A DNA stretch of 9,609 bases, taken from NCBI GenBank assembly GCA_015478675.1, contig JADMIH010000148.1, positions 1-9,609 of the forward strand. The letters are read 5' to 3'. Origin of the DNA: Chloroflexota bacterium (lineage in GTDB: Bacteria; Chloroflexota; Chloroflexia; QHBQ01; JADMIH01). A model generated the notes under the pieces. It had not been told where the DNA came from. It worked only from the letters and a program-made list of their open reading frames with translations, and ran no database searches. Shown here in pieces: positions 1 to 5,657 of the stretch (its first letter is position 1; each line of letters starts with the position of its first letter). The position numbers and the translations under genes were made by a program.

Positions 1-659
1 TAGAGAGCGTCGCGCGCCTTGGCTCTTGTACGGGTGCGTTCATAAACCGCCAGCTGCCCCTCATCCAGGTGAAACAGAGGCTTCTGGGCAGCCAGGCTCT
101 CCCACTGGCTGGAAAGGCGAGTAGCACTGGAGTTCCTGAAGAGGCCGTCCAACTGGTCGGTAAAGAAGGCCACATGCGTAAGTCCCGACAGGCGAGTAGC
201 GAGCGCGGCCAGCCTCGGTAAATCAACCCCGCTAAGCGCAGCACGAGCCACAGCAAGCGCCAACCACCCCAGCCCCATGCTAATTGAAAGCGAGTCGATA
301 ACCACCACTGGGAAGGGGCCGCCCTGCCCTATCGGCCCAAACGCCTCGCGTGCGATAGATGCATTGGCGAAAGTATTGCTCAATTTAGAAGAGACATGGA
401 TGGAGATTACCCCGTCACAACTCTCACGCATCGAACGATAAAGGCGGCTAAGCTCCTCAATGGAAGGAGCATGGATCTGAGGTGAGATTGACGACGACGC
501 CTTTCGCTTCAAGAACTGCTCGCTGCTCAGATCACCCTTATCCTGGTACATGTCGAGGCCAACCTGCACAGAAAGTGGCGCTACCGTAACGTCAAACTGC
601 CGCAGCAGGGCGTCCGGTATGTCGCACGTGCTATCGGTTACTACTCTGATCCGTGGCAT
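1..659 (-). CDS. DegV/FakB family fatty-acid-binding protein (3' end beyond window)
   Basis: DegV proteins bind a fatty acid in a deep pocket. In the FakAB system they present it to the kinase FakA for phosphorylation. The 219 visible residues open with VVTDSTCDIP (6-15), the usual DegV start. They continue with VISIHVSSKLSNTF (84-97), VIDSLSISMGLG (120-131) and HVAFFTDQLDGLFR (162-175), then KPLFHLDEGQ and ERTRTRAKA near the edge. The reading frame is open to base 1, so the C-terminus (family length about 280) is missing. The usual TSQPS lipid-head motif is replaced by SISPQIHAPS (57-66). The ATG at 659 has no clear Shine-Dalgarno sequence, and an in-frame TAA lies 27 bases upstream, so a longer start is unlikely. 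It follows the FakA gene after 83 bases on the same strand, which supports a kinase/binding-protein pair. Family assignment is firm; the bound lipid is unknown. Confidence 0.9.
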   Translation of the reverse strand, partial: MPRIRVVTDSTCDIPDALLRQFDVTVAPLSVQVGLDMYQDKGDLSSEQFLKRKASSSISPQIHAPSIEELSRLYRSMRESCDGVISIHVSSKLSNTFANASIAREAFGPIGQGGPFPVVVIDSLSISMGLGWLALAVARAALSGVDLPRLAALATRLSGLTHVAFFTDQLDGLFRNSSATRLSSQWESLAAQKPLFHLDEGQLAVYERTRTRAKARDAL

Positions 660-742
660 AGCAAGAAAATTATCAATTAGCGATTAGCGGTAAACCCCCG
701 GGCGATATAGCAGAGGACAGTTCATGGTTCCACCATCGGCGC

Positions 743-2518
743 TTACTCTGCGGAGATTATATAATCGTAAAAGGGTTGGCCGCCGCTAACCAATTCAACC
801 CCAGCATCAGGATAACGCTCTTGAACCCGGCCCCTGAAGAGGTTGGCCTCTTCCTCTTGCAGATCGCCGCCCCAGTATACAGTGATTATCTCGCGGTCCG
901 CCGCCCTCATACGCTCCAGCAGGTCCCACGCAACCTCGTTCCGCTCTTTCCCAGTGGTCGCCAGGACGTTATTGATCAGTCCTACTATGTCGCCTCTCTT
1001 TACGGCCACGCCGTTCACTTTGGCGTCGCGCACCGCCCGCGTTATCTCAGCCGTCTCCACCTGCGATGCAGAGCGCTGCATCGCCGCCGCATTATCATCG
1101 AGTGAAGCATCATAGTTAAAGGCAATCAGCGCGGCCATACCCTGCGGGATCGTCTCTGTAGGCACAACAGCCACAGCCTTTTTGGTGAGGCTCCTCGTCT
1201 GCTGCGCCGCCATAAGTATATTGTTGTTGTTCGGCAGCAGTATAACCTCGTTTTGCGGCACCCTTTCGATCAACTTGAGCATCTGCTCGGTGCTGGGGTT
1301 CATGCTCTGCCCACCTTCTATAATATCGGTCGCACCCATGCTGCGAAAAGCCCTCACAAGTCCCGCGCCGGAGGCAACAGCCAGCACCGCTATACGGCTC
1401 TGAGCTACCACCGAAGCAGCGCCTCGCCCCGAAGCCAGCACACCACCCTCTGCATCTTGCGTCACGCTTCCCACGTGCGGACCCTTATCAGCATGCGTTT
1501 GCAGAAAATCCTCGTGCTGGTCCTGCATATTGGCAATGTTTATTTGCCTGAGATTGCCCAGAGTACAAGCATAATTGAGCACTGTGCCAGGCGTTTCGGT
1601 ATGTATGTGCACCTTTACAATATGGTCATCGCCCACGATCACCGCCGAGTCGCCCAGAGAAGCCACCCGTGCACGCACCTCATCGAAATCCCAGCCCGAG
1701 CCGACGAGCAGAAAGTTGGTGCAATACCCATATTCACCGCGCGCGATATGCACCGGCGCTCCTTCACTAGAAAGCAACGGCTCTGATGCCGCACCTGATG
1801 CCGCACCGGTCTCCGTTATCTCAACTTCTTCGCCTTCAGCGTAGCGGCGAATACCATCCATCAATACGTAGAGGCCCTGCCCACCCGCATCCACCACCCC
1901 TGCCTCGCGCAGCTTGTCAAGGAGGGCCGGTGTGCGTGCCACCGAGCCCTTCGCCGCCTTCGCAGTTTCGGCAAGGACGTAACTGTAAGCGTTCAGAGTG
2001 CTGGCCGCCGTAACAGCGCCTTCCCCTGTCTCCCTTATAACGGTCAGGATGGTGCCCTCCACAGGCTTAACCACCGCCCGGTAAGCGGTAGCCGTAGCAG
2101 CCGCAAGCCCACCGGCAAAGTCGCGCGCCGAGATACCCTCCTTACCCGCGATCCCCTCAGCGAAGCCCCGCCAGATCTGTGAAAGTATCACCCCTGAGTT
2201 GCCGCGCGCTCCCATTAACGCTCCATGCGAGATGCCCTGGGCTATTTCGGCAGCCGAGTGGCTTGGCGAATCGGCCACTTGCTTTATAGCAGCTTGCATC
2301 GTCAGCGCCATATTCGTCCCCGTGTCCCCATCAGGCACTGGAAAAACGTTCAGTGCGTTTAGCGCTTCCGAGTTGCGGGCGAGCCACACGGAGGCAGCGG
2401 TAAGCGCCCGCTTAAGCTCCTGGCCGCCCCACAGCTCATCAGGGCCGCTCGGCAAATACATGTGAGTGGCGAGATCTTTCTTCTGAGGTACATTGTTGGT
2501 CTGCTGAGTTATCCTCAT
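743..2518 (-). CDS. fakA: FakA-type fatty acid kinase (DAK2/DhaL domain, YloV family)
   Basis: This is the predicted ATP-dependent kinase that phosphorylates fatty acids held by DegV/FakB proteins, feeding phospholipid synthesis. An N-terminal DhaL (DAK2) domain covers about residues 25-225. It includes the Mg-ATP aspartate motif NVFPVPDGDTGTNM (57-70; D63 and D65), GARGNSGVILSQ (103-114) and DAGGQGLYVLMDG (210-222). The middle domain shows GEYGYCTNFLL (261-271) and VKVHIHTE (301-308). The C-terminal DegV-like domain carries EGGQSMNPST (401-410), LPNNNNI (428-434) and PQGMAALIAFN (458-468). At 591 residues it is slightly longer than typical FakA (about 550), mainly from a 19-residue N-terminal lead and a Ser/Ala-rich linker at 236-255. 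An in-frame TAG lies 12 bases upstream of the ATG, so this is the longest possible start. Met20 aligns with the usual family start and is an alternative. It lies 89 bases after the Asp23-family gene, matching the yloU-yloV order in Firmicutes. Confidence 0.93.
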   Translation of the reverse strand: MRITQQTNNVPQKKDLATHMYLPSGPDELWGGQELKRALTAASVWLARNSEALNALNVFPVPDGDTGTNMALTMQAAIKQVADSPSHSAAEIAQGISHGALMGARGNSGVILSQIWRGFAEGIAGKEGISARDFAGGLAAATATAYRAVVKPVEGTILTVIRETGEGAVTAASTLNAYSYVLAETAKAAKGSVARTPALLDKLREAGVVDAGGQGLYVLMDGIRRYAEGEEVEITETGAASGAASEPLLSSEGAPVHIARGEYGYCTNFLLVGSGWDFDEVRARVASLGDSAVIVGDDHIVKVHIHTETPGTVLNYACTLGNLRQINIANMQDQHEDFLQTHADKGPHVGSVTQDAEGGVLASGRGAASVVAQSRIAVLAVASGAGLVRAFRSMGATDIIEGGQSMNPSTEQMLKLIERVPQNEVILLPNNNNILMAAQQTRSLTKKAVAVVPTETIPQGMAALIAFNYDASLDDNAAAMQRSASQVETAEITRAVRDAKVNGVAVKRGDIVGLINNVLATTGKERNEVAWDLLERMRAADREIITVYWGGDLQEEEANLFRGRVQERYPDAGVELVSGGQPFYDYIISAE

Positions 2519-2607
2519 ATGCGCGGGCTATACCTTCTAACAGTAGTGTGCGTCCGGCTATAAGCGCCTCATCCTCGGAGGCCGGGAATCGCGCTCACAG
2601 GCAACGC

Positions 2608-3087
2608 TCACGCTTTGGAGCTTACACGTATCCCCTGCACGTTGACGTTGACTTGCACCGACGAAACGCCAAGCGCCGACGCTACAGCAAACTTAACACT
2701 GCTCATGACATTTCGGGCAACTTCGGAAATACGTGTGCCATACTCTATTACAACATATAGGTCCACAACTACATGCTCAGCCGAAAAAGCTATCTCTACC
2801 CCCTTATCCTCCTCCTCGCGCCGCAGCAATTCGGCCCAGCCCGGCCTGGCATGCTTTGACGCCAGGCCCACCACCCCGTAGCAGCTCTGAGCCGCACGAC
2901 TAGCCAGGTGAGAGATCGCCCGGGGCGATACCTCTATTTTGCCAACAGCATCGGCTGGAGCTTGGCCTTGCGCGGCGGGCGGCACCCCATCTTCGCTCTC
3001 ATCAGCAGAGGCGCTGCGCTCGTTGGGCGAGCGTAGTGGCGCGTCCAGGTTGAAGTTATGCTGCTCGCGGCGGTGTCTGGAGGTCAT
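2608..3087 (-). CDS. Asp23/Gls24 family envelope stress protein (YloU-like)
   Basis: The 159-residue product has a charged, low-complexity N-terminus (1-47, rich in Ser, Glu, Ala and Pro). An Asp23/Gls24 domain follows at about 49-154. It begins GKIEVSPRAISHLASRAAQSCYGVVGLASK and ends with the alternating strand VSSVQVNVNVQGIRV. The family is implicated in cell-envelope homeostasis and is often encoded just upstream of fakA. Its biochemical role is not established. No transmembrane helix or signal peptide is visible. I chose the ATG at 3087; the frame can be extended to a TTG at 3141, adding 18 residues (starting with L/M, then PHSELSYHIYGLLASFL), but neither start has a good Shine-Dalgarno. 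A predicted minus-strand promoter would start transcription near 3155, which allows either start. The gene diverges from rpmB, a neighbour that also sits beside this cluster in Firmicutes. Family call is solid; the exact start is uncertain. Confidence 0.85.
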   Translation of the reverse strand: MTSRHRREQHNFNLDAPLRSPNERSASADESEDGVPPAAQGQAPADAVGKIEVSPRAISHLASRAAQSCYGVVGLASKHARPGWAELLRREEEDKGVEIAFSAEHVVVDLYVVIEYGTRISEVARNVMSSVKFAVASALGVSSVQVNVNVQGIRVSSKA

Positions 3088-3141
3088 CAGAAAGCTTGCT
3101 AATAGGCCGTAGATGTGGTATGATAATTCGCTGTGCGGCAA

Positions 3142-3169
3142 TTGCCGCCATGCTAGCGATTACTATACT
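3142..3169 (+). promoter_or_regulatory. Predicted rpmB promoter
   Basis: TTGCCG (3142-3147) and TATACT (3164-3169) are separated by 16 bases. They match the consensus hexamers at 4/6 and 5/6 positions. Transcription would start near 3176, leaving a leader of about 36 bases with a good ribosome site before rpmB. Its -10 overlaps that of the divergent promoter. Confidence 0.5.
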
Positions 3170-3190
3170 CGAAAAGCCTGATTTCGTAAA
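3162..3190 (-). promoter_or_regulatory. Predicted divergent promoter for the Asp23-fakA-degV genes
   Basis: On the minus strand, TTTACG (3190-3185) and TATAGT (3167-3162) are 17 bases apart, with 4/6 and 5/6 consensus matches. Its -10 shares four bases with the rpmB -10 on the other strand. Both promoters could therefore not be occupied at once. Confidence 0.4.
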
Positions 3191-3211
3191 GGGCACGGAA
3201 GGAACAGATTG

Positions 3212-3412
3212 ATGGTAATGTGTGAGGTTTGCGGCAAGAAGCCGAGCTACGGGCACAACGTTAGCCACGCAAAGAACAGGACGGCGCGGCGCTGGGTGCC
3301 TAATATCCAGGCCAGGCGCATCTGGGTCCCCTCTGGGCATGCCGGAGAGTACCAGCGCGTCAAGATTTGCACCCGCTGTCTGCGCACCCTGAGTAAAGAC
3401 CAAAGAGTATGA
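3212..3412 (+). CDS. rpmB: 50S ribosomal protein L28 (zinc-ribbon form)
   Basis: L28 is a small protein of the large ribosomal subunit. The 66-residue product starts MVMCEVCGKKPSYGHNVSHA and continues with the conserved RRWVPNIQ (27-34). Two CxxC pairs (C4/C7 and C53/C56) form the zinc site of the C+ version of L28. The C-terminus, ICTRCLRTLSKD, is typical. The ATG is preceded at 8 bases by GGAAGGA (3197-3203), which fixes the start; an in-frame TTG one codon earlier is less likely. It stands alone on the plus strand, diverging from the Asp23-fakA-degV set and converging with tRNA-Leu. A 16-bp inverted repeat overlaps its stop codon. Length and motifs leave little doubt. Having a zinc-binding copy implies a normal zinc-replete ribosome set; whether a zinc-free paralog exists elsewhere cannot be seen. 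Confidence 0.97.
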   Translation: MVMCEVCGKKPSYGHNVSHAKNRTARRWVPNIQARRIWVPSGHAGEYQRVKICTRCLRTLSKDQRV

Positions 3413-3472
3413 ATTAGCAATTATGAATTGACTAAAACGATATCGTAATTGCTAACTCATAATTGCTAATTC
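3411..3472. repeat. 16-bp perfect inverted repeat, possible bidirectional terminator
   Basis: GAATTAGCAATTATGA (3411-3426) is repeated inverted at 3457-3472, with a 30-base loop containing the palindrome CGATATCG. It overlaps the rpmB stop codon and lies between rpmB and the convergent tRNA-Leu. A transcript from either side could fold it. The stem is AT-rich and only a weak T run (CCTTTCTTT) follows, so a terminator role is plausible but not certain. Confidence 0.6.
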
Positions 3473-3493
3473 CGCCTTTCTTTACATAGATTG

Positions 3494-3576
3494 TGCGCGA
3501 GAAGGGACTCGAACCCTTACGCCCTCACGGGCACTAGCTCCTAAGGCTAGCGCGTCTACCATTTCGCCACCCGCGC
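3494..3576 (-). tRNA. tRNA-Leu (anticodon UAG)
   Basis: The 83-base minus-strand sequence folds as a type II tRNA. The acceptor arm GCGCGGG pairs with CTCGCGC (one G-U). The D-loop region TGGCGAAATGGTAGACGC is typical of tRNA-Leu. The anticodon stem CTAGC/GCTAG encloses the loop CTTAGGA with anticodon TAG, reading CUN leucine codons. A long variable arm (TGCCCGTGAGGGCGT) follows, then the T arm with GGTTCGAGTCC. The discriminator is A. The next bases are CAA, not CCA, so the CCA tail must be added enzymatically. Confidence 0.97.
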
Positions 3577-3593
3577 CTGAACCCTGCACCCAC

Positions 3594-3623
3594 ATTATAC
3601 CGCAACGCTCCGAACCCCCGCAA
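3594..3623 (-). promoter_or_regulatory. Predicted tRNA-Leu promoter
   Basis: A perfect minus-strand TATAAT (3599-3594) lies 17 bases before the mature tRNA 5' end. TTGCGG (3623-3618) is 18 bases further up. The start would fall near 3587, giving a short 5' trailer for RNase P. Confidence 0.6.
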
Positions 3624-3658
3624 ATTCGCCTCCATTCACCCACTCCCTCCCTGTGGGC

Positions 3659-4053
3659 GTAACTGCTCAGAATAGGGGCGGAGGGGGATAGCCCCTATAC
3701 ACTCAGCATGACTAGGCCGTGTTTTCAAAATACCATTGTCAGGCATCAAGGCCCGACCAGTTCTGTGCGTGGCGAAGCAATTTGAAAACAGGCCCTAAAG
3801 CCCCTTCTCCCTTCATGGGAGAACAACTGTATCTCCTATACACTCAGCATGGGTAAAGCCCCCTCTCCCATGAAGGGAGAGGGGGTTGGGGGTGAGGGCA
3901 GATGGCGCAACACACGCACAGTTACCCCAAGAAGATTACCCACCTCAACTCCTCCAAAAATGAGAAGGGTAGTAGTATAGAGGAGTGCTAAATCGCTCGT
4001 ATTTTCATTCGTAATGGTGGCCCATAGGGTCATGGCTTACTCTGAACGCTTAC
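3659..4053. mobile_element. MITE-like repeat element, copy A (long form, with nested insertion)
   Basis: The ends are inverted repeats: GTAACTGCTCAGAATAGGGG on the left and, read inward from the right, GTAAGCGTTCAGAGTA. Inside are two C-rich hairpins (3805-3823 and 3859-3885) and a tail GTGGCCCATAGGGTCAT near the right end, shared with copy B. A 17-base direct repeat (CCTATACACTCAGCATG) precedes each hairpin. Without the nested 80-bp element and its duplicated CTA the unit is about 312 bp. No coding capacity is evident; stops break all longer frames. GTGGGC occurs at both flanks (3653-3658 and 4056-4061), a possible target duplication, but the right copy is 2 bases away from the end I assigned. 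This element fills most of the gap between tRNA-Leu and scpB. Confidence 0.75.
3712..3797. mobile_element. 80-bp nested inverted-repeat element with CTA duplication
   Basis: Bases 3715-3794 begin GGCCGTGTTTTCAAA and end TTTGAAAACAGGCC, near-perfect inverted ends differing by one extra G. They are flanked by CTA on both sides. Removing the insert and one CTA restores a sequence (CAGCATGACTAAAGCCCC) that matches the partner copy inside the same element (CAGCATGGGTAAAGCCCC). That gives an empty-site proof of insertion. Three-base duplications of the TNA type are known for some IS5-family groups. Assigning this element to such a family is inference. Confidence 0.75.
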
Positions 4054-4067
4054 AGGTGGGCACAATC

Positions 4068-4096
4068 TAGCCATAGAGCGGCGTCTTCCCTATAAT
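4068..4096 (+). promoter_or_regulatory. Predicted scpB promoter giving a leaderless mRNA
   Basis: TAGCCA (4068-4073) and a perfect TATAAT (4091-4096) are 17 bases apart. The ATG begins 7 bases after the end of the -10, where transcription should start. No Shine-Dalgarno precedes the ATG. The promoter lies just outside repeat copy A. Confidence 0.65.
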
Positions 4097-4102
4097 ATCC
4101 CC

Positions 4103-4723
4103 ATGCAAAACCAAGACGAGAGACCACAAGAACCCTCTTCAGACGCCCAGCAGGAACGTGAAGATATACAGGAGATGGCATCCGCTGTGGAGGCTATCCT
4201 CTTCGCTTCCGCAGAACCGGTAGCATTCAACGACTTGCGCCGCCTCCTCGGAATACGCCAACCGCTCCTGGAACGAGTGCTACAACAGCTGGGGCATAGC
4301 TTGACCGATAATAATCGTGGGCTAAGGTTGCAAAGGCAAGATGGCCTGGCCCGCCTCGTCACCGCGCCCGAGACAGCCCTCTACGTCGAGAAGATGCGCG
4401 GACAGCAGAGCAGCCAGCGTCTCTCAGACGCCGCCCTTGAGACCCTCGCCCTCATCGCCTACAATCAGCCCGTGACACGCCCACAGATCGAAGCGATAAG
4501 GGGCGTAGACTGTAGCGCCGTGGTCAGCACGCTCCTTTCGAGAAGCCTTATTACCGAGGTGGGCAGGCTGGAAACACCAGGCCACCCGATACTCTACGGC
4601 ACTACCCTACTCTTCCTTCAGCATTTCGGCCTCGAAAACCCACAGCAGCTGCCGCCAATCGGCGAACCCACCGCCCAAATAGCAGTAAGCATTCAGAGTA
4701 GGGGTGGAGGGCCAAGCCCCTGA
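4103..4723 (+). CDS. scpB: Segregation and condensation protein B
   Basis: ScpB is the winged-helix kleisin partner that joins ScpA and Smc in the bacterial condensin, used for chromosome compaction and segregation. The 206-residue product has a hydrophilic lead (1-24), then the first winged helix from MASAVEAILFASAEPV (25-40). The second carries LSDAALETLALIAYNQPVTRPQIEAIRGVD (107-136), followed by the hallmark GRLETPGHPILYGTTLLFLQHFGL (154-177). The last 12 residues (195-206, VSIQSRGGGPSP) and the stop codon come from repeat copy B, whose first base is the first base of codon 195. The conserved domain ends near LPPIG (183-187), so function is probably intact. Alternative start Met25 matches the usual family start but also lacks a Shine-Dalgarno; the promoter position favours ATG 4103. 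No scpA lies beside it in the window, unlike the common scpA-scpB pair. Confidence 0.95.
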   Translation: MQNQDERPQEPSSDAQQEREDIQEMASAVEAILFASAEPVAFNDLRRLLGIRQPLLERVLQQLGHSLTDNNRGLRLQRQDGLARLVTAPETALYVEKMRGQQSSQRLSDAALETLALIAYNQPVTRPQIEAIRGVDCSAVVSTLLSRSLITEVGRLETPGHPILYGTTLLFLQHFGLENPQQLPPIGEPTAQIAVSIQSRGGGPSP

Positions 4724-5011
4724 TGGGGTTCCAGGGGTGTCCCCTGGCTCTTCCCATCCGCTAACTCCCTCCCTCTCCCCTCATGGGAGAACAACTGTAT
4801 CCCCTGATACCCACCGTGATTAAAGCCCCCTCTCCCACAAGGGGAGAGGGGGTTGGGGTGAGGGTAGCTGAGGGTGAGGGCAGTTGGTGCACTCGCACAT
4901 ATAACTCTCGAACTTTGTTCTACCCTAATTCTTCTGAAAATAGGCTCTCAACAGCCTACTTTCATTCCCGGTTGGTGGCCCAAAGGGTCATCGGATATTC
5001 TGAACAGTTAC
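4685..5011. mobile_element. MITE-like repeat element, copy B (long form)
   Basis: The ends are GTAAGCATTCAGAGTAGGGG on the left and, read inward from the right, GTAACTGTTCAGAATA. The 327-bp unit shares with copy A the segment CATGGGAGAACAACTGTATC and the right-end tail GTGGCCCAAAGGGTCAT. It has hairpins at 4774-4790 and 4826-4852. The main stem (CCCCCTCTCCC/GGGAGAGGGGG) is kept although the loop has changed to ACAAG. The left end lies inside the scpB reading frame. The right end stops just before the 3' end of the convergent split-barrel gene. No target duplication is clear. With the 58 bases beyond it, this accounts for the whole gap between scpB and the next gene. Confidence 0.75.
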
Positions 5012-5055
5012 CCTTCTACCTCTCCCTCTCTCCCCTTCGTCCCCTTTGCCCTCTT
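5011..5055. other. Polypyrimidine tract downstream of the split-barrel gene
   Basis: About 45 bases are almost all C and T on the plus strand, with only isolated A or G. The tract lies between repeat copy B and the stop codon of the minus-strand gene, so that gene's mRNA would end in a purine run. No stem or T run marks a terminator here. Confidence 0.45.
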
Positions 5056-5069
5056 TACGCCGCTGTGCT

Positions 5070-5579
5070 TCAATCGTTCGGTCGCAGGTCCTCAGTCGCG
5101 TACGGCGAAGCAGTAAGATCAAGCGCCATGAGCGAGCCTGTGTTACGCAATGCTTGCTCAACGCGCAGATCCGAGACCGAGCGCCGGCGCTCCTCCCACC
5201 TGACGAGCGCGCCTTCAACACCCCGGCCTATTACCGAATCGTCCTTTACCTCGTCAACTTGCACCTCAAACATCGCCATCGGGAGCGGCACGTCGTCAAT
5301 CTCATCCGCCAGCAGGCGAGCCCGTCCCCTTATTCCCAGCGTCATCGCCCCGCCTGTGAGAGATATAATCACATTTTCGTTGCAGAGCAAGTTGCGGTAG
5401 GTGCTAACCTCTCGAGAGATAACCAGCCGCACCACACGAGGGTCAATCGCTACAACCCACGATAGAGGACATGTATCAGGCCAGCCACGCTCGTCCACTG
5501 TGGCAAGCACCACCAGCCTACCTACTTGCAGATACTTCATGGCGCGCTCAGGTAACTGGTTGCCAACTATCTGACTCAT
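5070..5579 (-). CDS. Pyridoxamine 5'-phosphate oxidase-like FMN-binding split-barrel protein
   Basis: The 169-residue product resembles small flavin- or heme-binding split-barrel proteins of the PNPOx-like superfamily. Visible signs are LQVGRLVVLATVDERGWPDTCPLSWV (17-42), the usual first strands with the Gly-x-Pro turn, and VVRLVISREVSTYRNLLCNENVIISLTG (49-76), where the Ser/Thr-x-x-x-Asn-Leu segment contacts cofactor phosphate in relatives. IRGRARLLAD (83-92) and MFEVQVDEVKDDSVIGR (103-119) follow. The C-terminus (128-169) is charged and lacks recognisable motifs. A strong Shine-Dalgarno GAGGAGGTG (5592-5584) sits just before the ATG and fixes the start. It follows the cysteine desulfurase by 78 bases on the same strand, so they are probably cotranscribed. 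Nothing points to a true PdxH, which is longer and has substrate-binding arginines I do not see. Substrate and cofactor are unknown; a general flavin reductase or oxidase role is only a family-level guess. Confidence 0.75.
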   Translation of the reverse strand: MSQIVGNQLPERAMKYLQVGRLVVLATVDERGWPDTCPLSWVVAIDPRVVRLVISREVSTYRNLLCNENVIISLTGGAMTLGIRGRARLLADEIDDVPLPMAMFEVQVDEVKDDSVIGRGVEGALVRWEERRRSVSDLRVEQALRNTGSLMALDLTASPYATEDLRPND

Positions 5580-5657
5580 AGTACACCTCCTCTGACGCCA
5601 TTGTCAGGGTTGGGAGAGCCACGGAGAGATAAACCGGCTGACAGCGCCTATAGCTCC

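Noticed and set aside
776..2465. Several plus-strand open frames of 70-177 residues opposite fakA
   Set aside because: They overlap a fully conserved fakA frame, show compositionally biased sequences and lack start signals.
3056..3403. 115-residue minus-strand frame antisense to rpmB
   Set aside because: It is opposite a clear L28 gene and its sequence is only the complement of that gene plus the divergent promoter region.
4783..5465. Plus-strand frames of 205 and 139 residues over repeat copy B and the split-barrel gene
   Set aside because: They begin in repeat DNA or antisense to a gene with a strong ribosome site and have no recognisable domain.
5580..5657. Small palindrome CTGAC-AATGGC-GTCAG upstream of the split-barrel gene
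   Set aside because: A 5-bp stem in a 78-base gap is within chance; the gene is most simply read as following the cysteine desulfurase in one transcript.
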